Shown: piece after piece, positions 25,428-33,053 of the stretch | Numbering within the stretch: the stretch's first letter is position 1 | Layout: each line of letters starts with the position of its first letter | Origin: Paenibacillus_AR mesotrionivorans | GTDB taxonomy: Bacteria; Bacillota; Bacilli; Paenibacillales; NBRC-103111 | NCBI RefSeq assembly: GCF_046098205.1 | Contig: NZ_JBJURJ010000015.1 | Span: 155,412 to 219,411, forward strand | DNA length: 64,000 nucleotides | Direction: 5' to 3' | The notes under the pieces: model-generated | Databases searched by the model: none | Seen by the model: the letters and a program-made list of their open reading frames with translations, nothing else | Told to the model about the DNA's origin: nothing | Program-made: the position numbers and the translations under genes

Positions 25428-26759
25428 ATGTTAAAGCCTTGGGACCATGGGCGTTTACAGGTAAGCCCTAATCAGAAAAATCTGGTGAATGGAGAGGCTC
25501 CTTTTTTCTGGTTAGGCGATACAGCGTGGAATTTATTTCAGCGTTTGGATCTGAACGAAGCCTACGTTTATTTGAGGAACAGGAAGGAAAAGGGCTTCAA
25601 TGTTATTCAGGCTGTCTTGATTAATTATGCCTATGAGGGGAACAAAAGAAGCCTTCAGCATGTGGAGAATGAGGATGTTTTGCAGGTGATCTGGGCGGAG
25701 AATAAGCCGTACTGGGATCATGTGGAGACGATCGTGGATATGGCGGCGGAGATGGGCATCTATTTCGCGCTGCTGCCTGTTTGGGGCAGAGTGGTGAAAG
25801 AAGGTTATTTGAATACGGATAATGTGGCGCCCTATGCGGATTATCTAACCCGGGTATTTGGAGGAAAGAAGAATATTATCTGGCTCTTGGGCGGGGATAT
25901 CCGTGGTGATCTGCATGGAGGTTTATGGAATAGGCTGGGCACGGCTCTGAAATCGGCCATGCCGGATACCCTGGTTGGATACCATCCCTTCGGCAGAACC
26001 TCTTCGTCGTATTGGTTTTCGGACTGTGATTGGCTCGACTTTCATATGTTCCAATCCGGGCACCGCAGATATGACCAGAATTGGCTGAAGTCTTGGGATG
26101 ACGCCACTGCCCAGGAGCCTTGGTTTGGGGAGGACAACTGGCGCTATGTAGTGCAGGATCGAATGAAGACACCGCGGAAGCCGGTTGTGGATGGCGAACC
26201 CTCCTATGAACAAATTCCCCAAGGGCTTCATAACCCGTCCGAGCCTTATTGGCAGGCTCATCATGTGAGGCGGTATGCCTACTGGTCCGTCTTATCCGGT
26301 TCTATGGGCCATACGTATGGGCATAATGCCATTTTTCAATTTAACAAAGACGGATATCAGCCTGAATTCGGATCCAATGTTACCTGGGAAGAGGCGCTTC
26401 ATGCCAGCGGGGGCAGTCAGATGCAGATTCTTAAATCTCTGATGCTGGAAATTGATTTTGTGCATGGGGATGGGATGCAGGAGATTCTGCATACCAAGGA
26501 ATCAGGCGGGGAAAAGGAGAATAAAGTCCTTGTATTCGGAAACAGCCGCAATATCGTATGTTATACCTATAGTGGACGTCCGTTTACGATCCGGATACCG
26601 GATGCCGGGAACAGGATGTATCAGGCATATTGGATCGACCCGGTAAACGGCAGCAGGAGCTACCTGGGCCAAGTAAATTCATCTGAAGCAGTGGAATTTG
26701 TGCCGCCTCCCAAGGATACCGACTTTACCGATTGGCTGCTGCATTTGAAGGAAGAGTAA
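25428..26759 (+). CDS. GH140-family glycoside hydrolase, apiosidase-type (DUF4038)
   Basis: A 443-residue GH140-type enzyme. The only well-described activity in this family is release of D-apiose from the RG-II backbone (Bacteroides BT1012-type). N-terminal DUF4038 features: FFWLGDTAWNLFQRL, the barrel strand IIWLLGGDIRGD with Asp157 as likely acid/base, and PVVDGEPSYE with Glu257 as likely nucleophile. The last ~90 residues form the putative collagen-binding-like beta domain (NRMYQAYWIDPVNG). There is no signal peptide, unlike many secreted GH140s, so it should act on imported fragments. It closes the isomerase-transketolase-kinase operon, and this is the main reason to link that operon with apiose. 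GGGAGGAAAAC precedes the ATG. Confidence 0.88.
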   Translation: MLKPWDHGRLQVSPNQKNLVNGEAPFFWLGDTAWNLFQRLDLNEAYVYLRNRKEKGFNVIQAVLINYAYEGNKRSLQHVENEDVLQVIWAENKPYWDHVETIVDMAAEMGIYFALLPVWGRVVKEGYLNTDNVAPYADYLTRVFGGKKNIIWLLGGDIRGDLHGGLWNRLGTALKSAMPDTLVGYHPFGRTSSSYWFSDCDWLDFHMFQSGHRRYDQNWLKSWDDATAQEPWFGEDNWRYVVQDRMKTPRKPVVDGEPSYEQIPQGLHNPSEPYWQAHHVRRYAYWSVLSGSMGHTYGHNAIFQFNKDGYQPEFGSNVTWEEALHASGGSQMQILKSLMLEIDFVHGDGMQEILHTKESGGEKENKVLVFGNSRNIVCYTYSGRPFTIRIPDAGNRMYQAYWIDPVNGSRSYLGQVNSSEAVEFVPPPKDTDFTDWLLHLKEE

Positions 26760-26768
26760 CGGAACGAA

Positions 26769-26800
26769 CCCGATTTGCCCACCGGCGAATCGGGCTTTTT
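26769..26800. terminator. Terminator after GH140, shared with the convergent gene
   Basis: CCCGATTTGCC pairs with GGCGAATCGGG, followed by CTTTTTGTTTATTTT. It lies between the GH140 stop and the convergent gene ending at 26803. Confidence 0.8.
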
Positions 26801-26802
26801 GT

Positions 26803-27261
26803 TTATTTTATCTTAGCCACCCCCAACGCGAAGTGCTGGAACAAAATATTCTCCACCATTTCTCCCTGGGCCTCCTCACAATCCACAATGACAATAATCT
26901 CGGAATGCAGTCCCTTCAGCAGCCGTTTCTTTTTCTTCAGAACAGTTTCTGTGAACAGACGGATGGCCAGCCCAAGGATAAACCCGCCGGCTGCCCCAAT
27001 CAGCCCCCAATAGATGGGGCCCCAAGCCAGCCGAAATCCAATGCTGGCTCCAATGACTGAGAACGCTGTAGCCAGTGCAGCCCCGATATCGATCAGGGAG
27101 GTCCCGTCCGAGCGGTGAAGGGTATCGAATACTTTACGCTCCTCCAGTCGGTTATCCAGCGGAACGATAAAGATGCTCCCTTGAGGTATCCCCTTTTTTT
27201 CCAGAGTGGCAATAGCCAATTCAATAAATGAGCTATGCTCGAATGTGGAAAACAGCTGCAT
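26803..27261 (-). CDS. Uncharacterised membrane protein with glycine-rich hairpin
   Basis: A 152-residue protein I do not recognise. Residues ~1-55 are soluble (a FEHSSFIELAIATLEKKGI start suggests an alpha/beta fold). Two hydrophobic glycine-rich segments follow at ~60-100 (ALATAFSVIGASIGFRLAWG and YWGLIGAAGGFILGLAIRLF), then a basic KKKKRLLKG patch. The C-terminal ~35 residues, SEIIVIVDCEEAQGEMVENI, form another soluble strand-helix unit. The arrangement resembles small DUF1269-like or GlsB-like membrane proteins with flanking sensory or ferredoxin-like folds. It lies three bases downstream of the next gene on the same strand, so they form an operon. AAGGTG before the ATG supports the start. 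Confidence 0.7.
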   Translation of the reverse strand: MQLFSTFEHSSFIELAIATLEKKGIPQGSIFIVPLDNRLEERKVFDTLHRSDGTSLIDIGAALATAFSVIGASIGFRLAWGPIYWGLIGAAGGFILGLAIRLFTETVLKKKKRLLKGLHSEIIVIVDCEEAQGEMVENILFQHFALGVAKIK

Positions 27262-27264
27262 GGA

Positions 27265-28053
27265 TCAGTTCACCTTTCGGCCCTTCAGAATTTTGAAGGA
27301 CGAGGATTGATAATTCATACGGAAGAAGGCGCGCTGCTCCTTATCATATAATTTATTGTTTTCCACGGTGTTGATATAGGAATCAAAGGAGGAAAAACCA
27401 TATATAGAAGGAAAAAATAAAAGCCACTCGGGTTGGACAACGGAGGTAGCCTCCTTTATTTTTCCCAAAAACAGAAGTGAAACCGCTTCAAGGGCATGGG
27501 AATAATAGCAAAAAATAACTGTCCAGACAATGACGAAAAAAGCTGTTACAATCCGGTGGATATAAAGCTGCCCTAATCCCGGCACCATGAATGACCATAA
27601 TATAGCCATGGCGGGACTCCGTTTATCCAAGTAATTGATTTCCATTGCCCCGATGCTGAACGAGTTGAAACGGCGCTCCTCCCGGTCGGCCATGATATAG
27701 ATTTTGTTCAAATCTACCGTGGTGCGGTAGCTGTCCCAAATACCGAAGATATAAACCGGTATATAAATTAATAACCAGCGTGTATCCAAAACCTCTTTTG
27801 CTTTCTCAATTTCACCTTGGAAGGAATAGATCATCGCGTAATTGACATGTGACTCCAGATTAACGATAACCTCCCACATAAATAAAACCAGACCCCGCAA
27901 GTATTTGGATAGCAGAAGATGCCCAAAGCCAGGGAAAGCCGCACTCCACCAAGCAATGATGTACGGATTCCGGAGATGGATCTGGGTGGTTCCCAGGATG
28001 CTCACATGAGCACGGTATCTTCTGGCTGAATTGTCATTCGTAAAGTTGTCCAT
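27265..28053 (-). CDS. Uncharacterised multi-pass membrane protein with duplicated TM2-like halves
   Basis: A 262-residue integral membrane protein. It has an internal duplication: AFPGFGHLLLSKYLRGLVLF near residues 35-55 and MVPGLGQLYIHRIVTAFFVI near 155-175 carry the same PGxGxLxxxR pattern seen in TM2-type membrane hairpins. Each is followed by a helix, a soluble loop and another aromatic membrane segment (DTRWLLIYIPVYIFGIWDSY; QPEWLLFFPSIYGFSSFDSY). The paired FGIWDSY/YGFSSFDSY endings confirm the repeat. No function can be assigned. It is co-transcribed with the small membrane protein downstream; AGAGGTGG precedes the ATG. Confidence 0.75.
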   Translation of the reverse strand: MDNFTNDNSARRYRAHVSILGTTQIHLRNPYIIAWWSAAFPGFGHLLLSKYLRGLVLFMWEVIVNLESHVNYAMIYSFQGEIEKAKEVLDTRWLLIYIPVYIFGIWDSYRTTVDLNKIYIMADREERRFNSFSIGAMEINYLDKRSPAMAILWSFMVPGLGQLYIHRIVTAFFVIVWTVIFCYYSHALEAVSLLFLGKIKEATSVVQPEWLLFFPSIYGFSSFDSYINTVENNKLYDKEQRAFFRMNYQSSSFKILKGRKVN

Positions 28054-28195
28054 TCAAGACCACCTCTTGGAATATCCTAATCATTAATAGGTTTGACGGA
28101 TGAACCTTGTTCTATACGAACTGCTGGTTCCGGCTTCTGTTTTGTAATAAAATGCATAAAGAAGAATAACAATTTGTTTTTCAATGGGGGAAAAA

Positions 28196-28774
28196 ATGAA
28201 TTACATTCACACCGGAACCCAAACCATAGAAGCCGAAAGATTATATTTAAGGAGATTTGTTCCGGAGGATGCGGAGGACATGTTCATCCACTGGATCAAT
28301 GACAAGGAAATCCAATCTAATTATGGGGAGCCTGTTTATGAGACGGTAGAGGCCGTAAAAGGGGTTTTGAACCGGTGGATTTCCTCCTATTCACGCAATG
28401 ATTTTTACAGGTGGGCCATTATTCTGAAGGAAAACCAGACTAACATTGGACAAATCGCGTTTTGCAGCATGGATTTGAAGCATCACCATGCTGACATTGA
28501 GTATTGCATCAGCAAACAATATCAAGGGAAAGGTTATGCAACAGAAGCTTTGAATGCGGTTATCACGTTTACTTTTGAACATACCGGATTACATAGATTA
28601 CAAGCCTTTCATCGAGGCAAAAATATGTCCTCAGGCAAAGTGTTGGAGAAATCAAGGATGCTTTATGAAGGGACACTAAGAAAATCATATTATTATCCGG
28701 ATGTAAATGAGTACGATGACAAAATTTATTATGGGATTATTAAAAGCGATTATATGGAGGGGCAACAAACATGA
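28196..28774 (+). CDS. GNAT-family N-acetyltransferase, RimJ/RimL-like
   Basis: A 192-residue acetyltransferase using acetyl-CoA, of the type that modifies ribosomal-protein N-termini or small amines. The N-terminus has the family start TIEAERLYLRRFVPEDAEDM. The CoA-binding segment is IEYCISKQYQGKGYATEAL (a QGKGYA loop in place of the canonical Q/RxxGxG/A), and HRLQAFHRGKNMSSGKVLEK gives the usual C-terminal helix. The ATG at 28196 is preferred over the one at 28184 because GGGGGAAAA lies between them at normal spacing. Its stop overlaps the next start (ATGA), so the two genes are translationally coupled. The acceptor substrate is unknown. Confidence 0.88.
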   Translation: MNYIHTGTQTIEAERLYLRRFVPEDAEDMFIHWINDKEIQSNYGEPVYETVEAVKGVLNRWISSYSRNDFYRWAIILKENQTNIGQIAFCSMDLKHHHADIEYCISKQYQGKGYATEALNAVITFTFEHTGLHRLQAFHRGKNMSSGKVLEKSRMLYEGTLRKSYYYPDVNEYDDKIYYGIIKSDYMEGQQT

Positions 28775-29805
28775 TCCGTTTCGAAAATGATTACGCAGAA
28801 GGCGCCCATAGGCGGATTCTGGAACGTCTGCTGGAAACTAATGAGGAGCAAACTCCGGGCTACGGGACGGATAAGCACTGTGAGAAGGCCCGGACATATA
28901 TCCGGAAAGCCTGTGATGCCGCGGATGCCGATGTCCATTTTTTAGTAGGAGGCACCCAAACCAATACAACGATTATTGCTTCCATCCTGCGCCCGCATCA
29001 AGGGGCCTTATCGGCAACAACCGGCCATATTGCCGTGCACGAGACAGGAGCCATCGAGGCCATCGGACACAAGGTGCTGACCTTGCCCAGTGAGGATGGC
29101 AAAATTCAAGCGGAGCAGGTAAAAGCATTGGTTGAAGCTCACTGGAGCGATGCCGCACATGAGCATACGGTACAGCCGGGTTTGGTGTACATTTCCCATC
29201 CTACGGAGAACGGGACAACCTACAGCAAAGCCGAATTGGAGGCATTAAGCCTAGTTTGCCGGGAGTGCGGCTTGCCCCTGTTTATGGACGGCGCCAGATT
29301 GGGATATGGGCTGGCCTCGCAGGGCAGTGATTTGTCCTTAGCAGATATCGCCCGGCTTTGTGATGTGTTCTATATCGGCGGAACCAAGGTAGGTGCGTTG
29401 TTTGGCGAGGCTGTAGTCATTGTCAATGATGCTCTGAAGAAGGACTTCCGGTATTTCATCAAACAAAGGGGCGGAATGCTGGCGAAGGGGCGACTGCTGG
29501 GCATCCAGTTCGAAACCTTGTTTGAGGACGGTTTGTACGAGGAAATCTCCGCATATGCAGTGGAGCTGGCCATGGAAATCCGGGCGGCCTTTACGGCAAA
29601 AGGGTACTCCCTGCGCTATGATTCCACAACCAATCAGCAGTTTCCCATCCTGCCGGACGCCGTATTGGCTAAACTGGGCAAAACCTACTCGTATTCCTTC
29701 TGGGAGAAGTACGATGACACTCATAGTGTCGTCAGATTCTGTACAAGCTGGGCCACCAAAAAGGAAAATGTGGATAGGCTGATTGGGGATATTAAGAGGC
29801 TGTAG
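28771..29805 (+). CDS. Low-specificity L-threonine aldolase / beta-eliminating-lyase-like PLP enzyme
   Basis: A 344-residue fold-type I PLP enzyme. The family start MIRFENDYAEGAHRRILERL is followed by HFLVGGTQTNTTII and HETGAIEAIGHKV. The PLP lysine is Lys206 in YIGGTKVGALFGEAVV, and the phosphate/pyridine contacts are in PLFMDGARLGYGLAS (Asp and Arg). Such enzymes split L-threonine or L-allo-threonine to glycine and acetaldehyde. The C-terminal domain ends VVRFCTSWATKKENVDRLI. It is coupled to the GNAT gene by a four-base overlap, which may indicate a shared amino-acid-related role, but that is speculation. A good terminator follows. Confidence 0.93.
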   Translation: MIRFENDYAEGAHRRILERLLETNEEQTPGYGTDKHCEKARTYIRKACDAADADVHFLVGGTQTNTTIIASILRPHQGALSATTGHIAVHETGAIEAIGHKVLTLPSEDGKIQAEQVKALVEAHWSDAAHEHTVQPGLVYISHPTENGTTYSKAELEALSLVCRECGLPLFMDGARLGYGLASQGSDLSLADIARLCDVFYIGGTKVGALFGEAVVIVNDALKKDFRYFIKQRGGMLAKGRLLGIQFETLFEDGLYEEISAYAVELAMEIRAAFTAKGYSLRYDSTTNQQFPILPDAVLAKLGKTYSYSFWEKYDDTHSVVRFCTSWATKKENVDRLIGDIKRL

Positions 29806-29830
29806 CGGAGCGCAATTTGATATTGAAGTT

Positions 29831-29872
29831 AAAGATCCCGACTTTCTTTTTAAGAAGGGGATCTTTTTTTCA
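29831..29872 (+). terminator. Terminator after the aldolase gene
   Basis: AAAGATCCC (29831-29839) pairs with GGGGATCTTT, followed by a long T run. It isolates the following AT-rich island from its left neighbours. Confidence 0.85.
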
Positions 29873-30069
29873 TTTATTATAATCCTGCTTCAATGTGAGA
29901 TGTGAGTACTCCCTTCCTTATAATGGACGTAGATGGGGCCTCTCTCAGATCGAAAGCATTGTGCATTTATTTATGACTCAAGAATAAGTGTTGTTTTATT
30001 TGTGAATAAAAAAAATAAAAATGGGAAACTTTTACATATGGAGTTTATTTTTGATTGGAGGTAACCAGA

Positions 30070-31455
30070 ATGTCAAACCTCAAAATGAAGGCTAATTGGG
30101 AAAAACCCAATTTTAAAATGCCAAAGGTATTATTGTGGGATGTCACTACAAAGTGCAATTTGGAGTGCTTGCATTGTTATAACGCTGATAAATACAATCA
30201 TGCAGTACACATCAAAGAGATGTCACTTCAAGAAATTAAAGATATGATAAACGGTCTTAAGGAGGCTGGAATAACACAAATTCATTTTCTTGGGGGCGAA
30301 CCATTTTGTCGTAAGGACCTTTTTGAAATAATTACGCATGCTAAGGAAAAGGATATTTTAATTAGCATTAATACGAATGGGACCTTAATAAATGATTTTG
30401 TATCGAATCAAATATTGAAAAGTGGAGTTGATCAATTAGTTTTTAGTTTAGATGGGCCAAATGAGTTTGTTAATGATTTAATACGAGGGAAAAATGTTTT
30501 TAATAAATGCACGGAATCAATACAATTACTTTCAAATCTTCGAGTTAACGGATATCCTAAAATTGCCATCTCATGGACCATTACAAAACTTTCATTCCAA
30601 AATACACAGATAGTTAAAATGATGTTCGATTTATGTGAAAAATTGAAAGTAGATGCTTTACTCGTTAATTTATTGTTTGAGTGTGGTGCTGCCCAAAAGA
30701 ACGGAGAAACTTTGGATTATGAGTTTAATGATGCTTTATTTCTTCTTGAAGAGGTTGCATTTTATTCAACTCAATACAAAAATTTTAAAGTACAAATAGA
30801 TGCGAGGCCTTTAGTTTTAGATTACTTAAATTTAAAATATGGTAGTAATTTTTTAATCACAAATAAAGGAACTCAATGTAAAGGAAGCAAGAGCCATTTT
30901 ATGCTTAGGGCTGATGGAAAGTTATTTCCTTGTGCTCCACTTGATAGTAATGTTTCCCTTAATTTCAACAAACAGTTTTTAAATAACTTTAATCCCCCTA
31001 ATGTAACGGAGAGTTCATTTTCAGAATCGATCCAAAGTTCATTCTTTAGAAAATGGAGTGAGTTAACTTCATCCATTGTATTACAAAAACGATTGCCTGG
31101 ATGTGCTGAGTGTTATTATGGAGACATTTGCGAACCTTGTCCCATAACTTATGAAAATATAGAACCGGAAGAATGTACAACAGTAAAACCAAAATTCGAT
31201 AATTGGTTAAGTTCTCAATTTAATAACATTCCTCGAATAAATGAAACTTTGTCGTTAGATGACAATGGTCTTACAGAACAACTATCTGATTATTCATTAA
31301 GTTTGCTTCCCCTAATGAATGGAAAAAATTCTGTAGGAGATATTATTGAGTGCATAATGCACAAGAATGAGAGGCATTCACGTTACAACATCTTACACAG
31401 CACTCTCACTTTAATATCTCACTTGAAAAGTAAAGGGTTTATTACAATTAACTAA
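30070..31455 (+). CDS. Radical SAM/SPASM peptide-modifying enzyme with C-terminal PqqD-like domain
   Basis: A 461-residue radical SAM enzyme. The [4Fe-4S] cluster motif CxxxCxxC is Cys29, Cys33 and Cys36 (TTKCNLECLHCYNADKY). The SAM-binding GGEP is at 75-78. A SPASM-like auxiliary-cluster region (GTQCKGSKS, then LFPCAPLDS, then GCAECYYGDICEPCP and EECTT) spans ~270-370. The last ~80 residues (LSLLPLMNGKNSVGDIIECI and after) resemble the PqqD/RRE fold that binds a leader peptide. This layout is typical of enzymes that modify ribosomal peptides. GGAGG eight bases upstream favours the ATG at 30070. The gene is much more AT-rich than its surroundings (19 of 60 G+C in the line at 30301), pointing to transfer. 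Class firm; product unknown. Confidence 0.9.
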   Translation: MSNLKMKANWEKPNFKMPKVLLWDVTTKCNLECLHCYNADKYNHAVHIKEMSLQEIKDMINGLKEAGITQIHFLGGEPFCRKDLFEIITHAKEKDILISINTNGTLINDFVSNQILKSGVDQLVFSLDGPNEFVNDLIRGKNVFNKCTESIQLLSNLRVNGYPKIAISWTITKLSFQNTQIVKMMFDLCEKLKVDALLVNLLFECGAAQKNGETLDYEFNDALFLLEEVAFYSTQYKNFKVQIDARPLVLDYLNLKYGSNFLITNKGTQCKGSKSHFMLRADGKLFPCAPLDSNVSLNFNKQFLNNFNPPNVTESSFSESIQSSFFRKWSELTSSIVLQKRLPGCAECYYGDICEPCPITYENIEPEECTTVKPKFDNWLSSQFNNIPRINETLSLDDNGLTEQLSDYSLSLLPLMNGKNSVGDIIECIMHKNERHSRYNILHSTLTLISHLKSKGFITIN

Positions 31456-31473
31456 ATTGAAAGGGTGAAAAGA

Positions 31474-31869
31474 ATGAAGTTGAACCAAATTGATGAATTA
31501 ATTATGAACAGTGCTCCTGTGTTAAAGGAAAGTTTAGAATTTAAACAAAACAAAAAAACTCTAGGAGACAAGAATCTAAATGATACCGGAATTTGGATAT
31601 TGGAGCATCTTGATGGTGTGAAAAAGGTAAACGAAGTTTGTAAAAAAGCAATAGAAAAATATTCCGATGTAGATGAAGAAATAATAAAAAGGGATACAGT
31701 TGATTTTGTTTACAATCTATACCAATGGGGCTATTTAGATAGTGTAAACTTACCGGTGGTATCAAATTATTCTGAACCCAAAATATTTTTGAAAGAAAAC
31801 TTAGAAACTGAAAATGAAACACCTGCTCGAAGTGGTTGCGGTCAATGTAAAATAAACTACATTGCGTAG
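31474..31869 (+). CDS. PqqD-like (RRE) small protein with CxxC tail, possible self-contained substrate
   Basis: A 131-residue protein. Residues ~1-95 resemble a PqqD/RRE winged-helix domain, the leader-recognition module of RiPP systems (IWILEHLDGVKKVNEVCKKA, then DFVYNLYQWGYLD). The final ~35 residues are a low-complexity acidic linker (KENLETENETPARSG) ending in GCGQCKINYIA, with Cys122 and Cys125. No separate precursor gene is visible between 29870 and 32087, so the tail itself could be the modified peptide, or a metal-binding or persulfide motif. It lies 18 bases after the radical SAM gene, shares its AT-rich composition and is followed by a terminator. RRE similarity is judged by eye; the substrate idea is inference. 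Confidence 0.75.
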   Translation: MKLNQIDELIMNSAPVLKESLEFKQNKKTLGDKNLNDTGIWILEHLDGVKKVNEVCKKAIEKYSDVDEEIIKRDTVDFVYNLYQWGYLDSVNLPVVSNYSEPKIFLKENLETENETPARSGCGQCKINYIA

Positions 31870-31950
31870 AAAATGTTGGTTTCATTCAAGCATTGTTTTG
31901 CTTAAAGCCAATTTTGCATAAGTAAAATAGGTCAAACATAAAAAGCAGAC

Positions 31951-31983
31951 AAAGAAGCAGATCAGCTGCTTCTTTTTTTTTCG
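31951..31983 (+). terminator. Terminator of the radical SAM island
   Basis: AGAAGCAG (31953-31960) pairs with CTGCTTCT (31966-31973) around ATCAG, followed by about ten T. It closes the AT-rich transcription unit. Confidence 0.88.
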
Positions 31984-32021
31984 TGAGATAACGGGGATTT
32001 CCCGTCCTGCAAGAACTTATT

Positions 32022-32040
32022 ATTGCCGGAAATGAACGGC
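32022..32040. promoter_or_regulatory. Operator-like element, copy 1, before permease genes
   Basis: ATTGCCGGAAATGAACGGC lies 46 bases before the LplB-type permease start. It matches the element at 36343-36361, before the SBP of the same module, in 17 of 19 positions. It contains the inverted arms GCCG/CGGC. Likely the binding site of the AraC-type regulator encoded between them. Confidence 0.6.
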
Positions 32041-32086
32041 CCTCCTAAAGTAAGAGCTACAACAAACATGAACGGAGGAACCATCC

Positions 32087-33040
32087 ATGCCGGTTAAAGC
32101 TGCCGCATCAATATCCGCTGTCACATATTCAAGGAAGAACAGAGTATGGGCCGGTATCAAAAGAGACAAATTCTTGTATCTCCTTGCGCTTCCGGGGATC
32201 ATGTATTTTGTGCTCTTCAAATATGTGCCCATGTGGGGAATTCTGATTTCCTTTCAGGATTATTCCCCTTACCAGGGTCTGATAGCGAGCAAGTGGGTGG
32301 GGCTGGAGCATTTTCAACGGTTTTTTGCCAACCCGGATTTTCTCCAGCTGTTCCGCAATACCATGGCGATTAATCTGTTGAATCTGATTTTTTTCTTTCC
32401 TTTGCCGATTGTCCTCTCTTTGATGCTTAATGAGGTACGGTCCGCCGCGTACAAAAAGCTGCTCCAATCCGTGGTGTATCTTCCCCATTTTCTGTCGTGG
32501 GTGATTATCGTCGGCATCTCCTTCCTGTTCCTCTCCCAAGGGGAAGGGATTCTGAATAAAATCCTGGTGGAATTGGGCTTTGGCAAAATCGATTTCCTGA
32601 CCAACAAAAACTATTTCTGGGCGATCCTAACGATTCAGTCCATATGGAAGGAGGCAGGCTGGGGAACGGTGATTTTCCTGGCCGCCATTGCAGGGATTGA
32701 TCCCCAGCTGTATGAAGCCTCCACCATGGATGGTGCGGGCAAGCTGCGCCAGATGTGGCATATTACGCTCCCGGGCATCCGTTCCGTCGTAGTTGTTTTG
32801 TTGATTCTCCGGATCGGCCATATGATGGATGTTGGTTTCGAGCAGGTGTTCCTGATGATGAACGGGGCGGTATCCGAAGTGGCCGATGTGTTCGATACCT
32901 ATGTGTACCGGCTGGGTGTGAAGCAGGGGCAATTCAGCTTCAGTACGGCGGTGGGGCTGTTCAAATCGGTGATTGGCCTTTTGCTTGTGATCGGTGCCAA
33001 TCAATTGGCCAAAAAATTCGGGGAAGACGGAGTTTATTAA
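32087..33040 (+). CDS. ABC importer permease, LplB-type (module 2)
   Basis: First gene of the second importer module. The 317-residue protein has the LplB signature LALPGIMYFVLFKYVPMWGI near residues 31-50, five further membrane segments, an EAA-type loop (YEASTMDGAGKLRQMWHITL) and the usual AKKFGEDGVY end. AACGGAGGAACC precedes the ATG. The next permease starts 13 bases after its stop. No ATPase or enzyme gene is adjacent, so the substrate cannot be read from context. The closest pattern within the window is to the permeases starting at 5687 and 56322. Confidence 0.93.
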   Translation: MPVKAAASISAVTYSRKNRVWAGIKRDKFLYLLALPGIMYFVLFKYVPMWGILISFQDYSPYQGLIASKWVGLEHFQRFFANPDFLQLFRNTMAINLLNLIFFFPLPIVLSLMLNEVRSAAYKKLLQSVVYLPHFLSWVIIVGISFLFLSQGEGILNKILVELGFGKIDFLTNKNYFWAILTIQSIWKEAGWGTVIFLAAIAGIDPQLYEASTMDGAGKLRQMWHITLPGIRSVVVVLLILRIGHMMDVGFEQVFLMMNGAVSEVADVFDTYVYRLGVKQGQFSFSTAVGLFKSVIGLLLVIGANQLAKKFGEDGVY

Positions 33041-33053
33041 GGGGGAACGGGAC

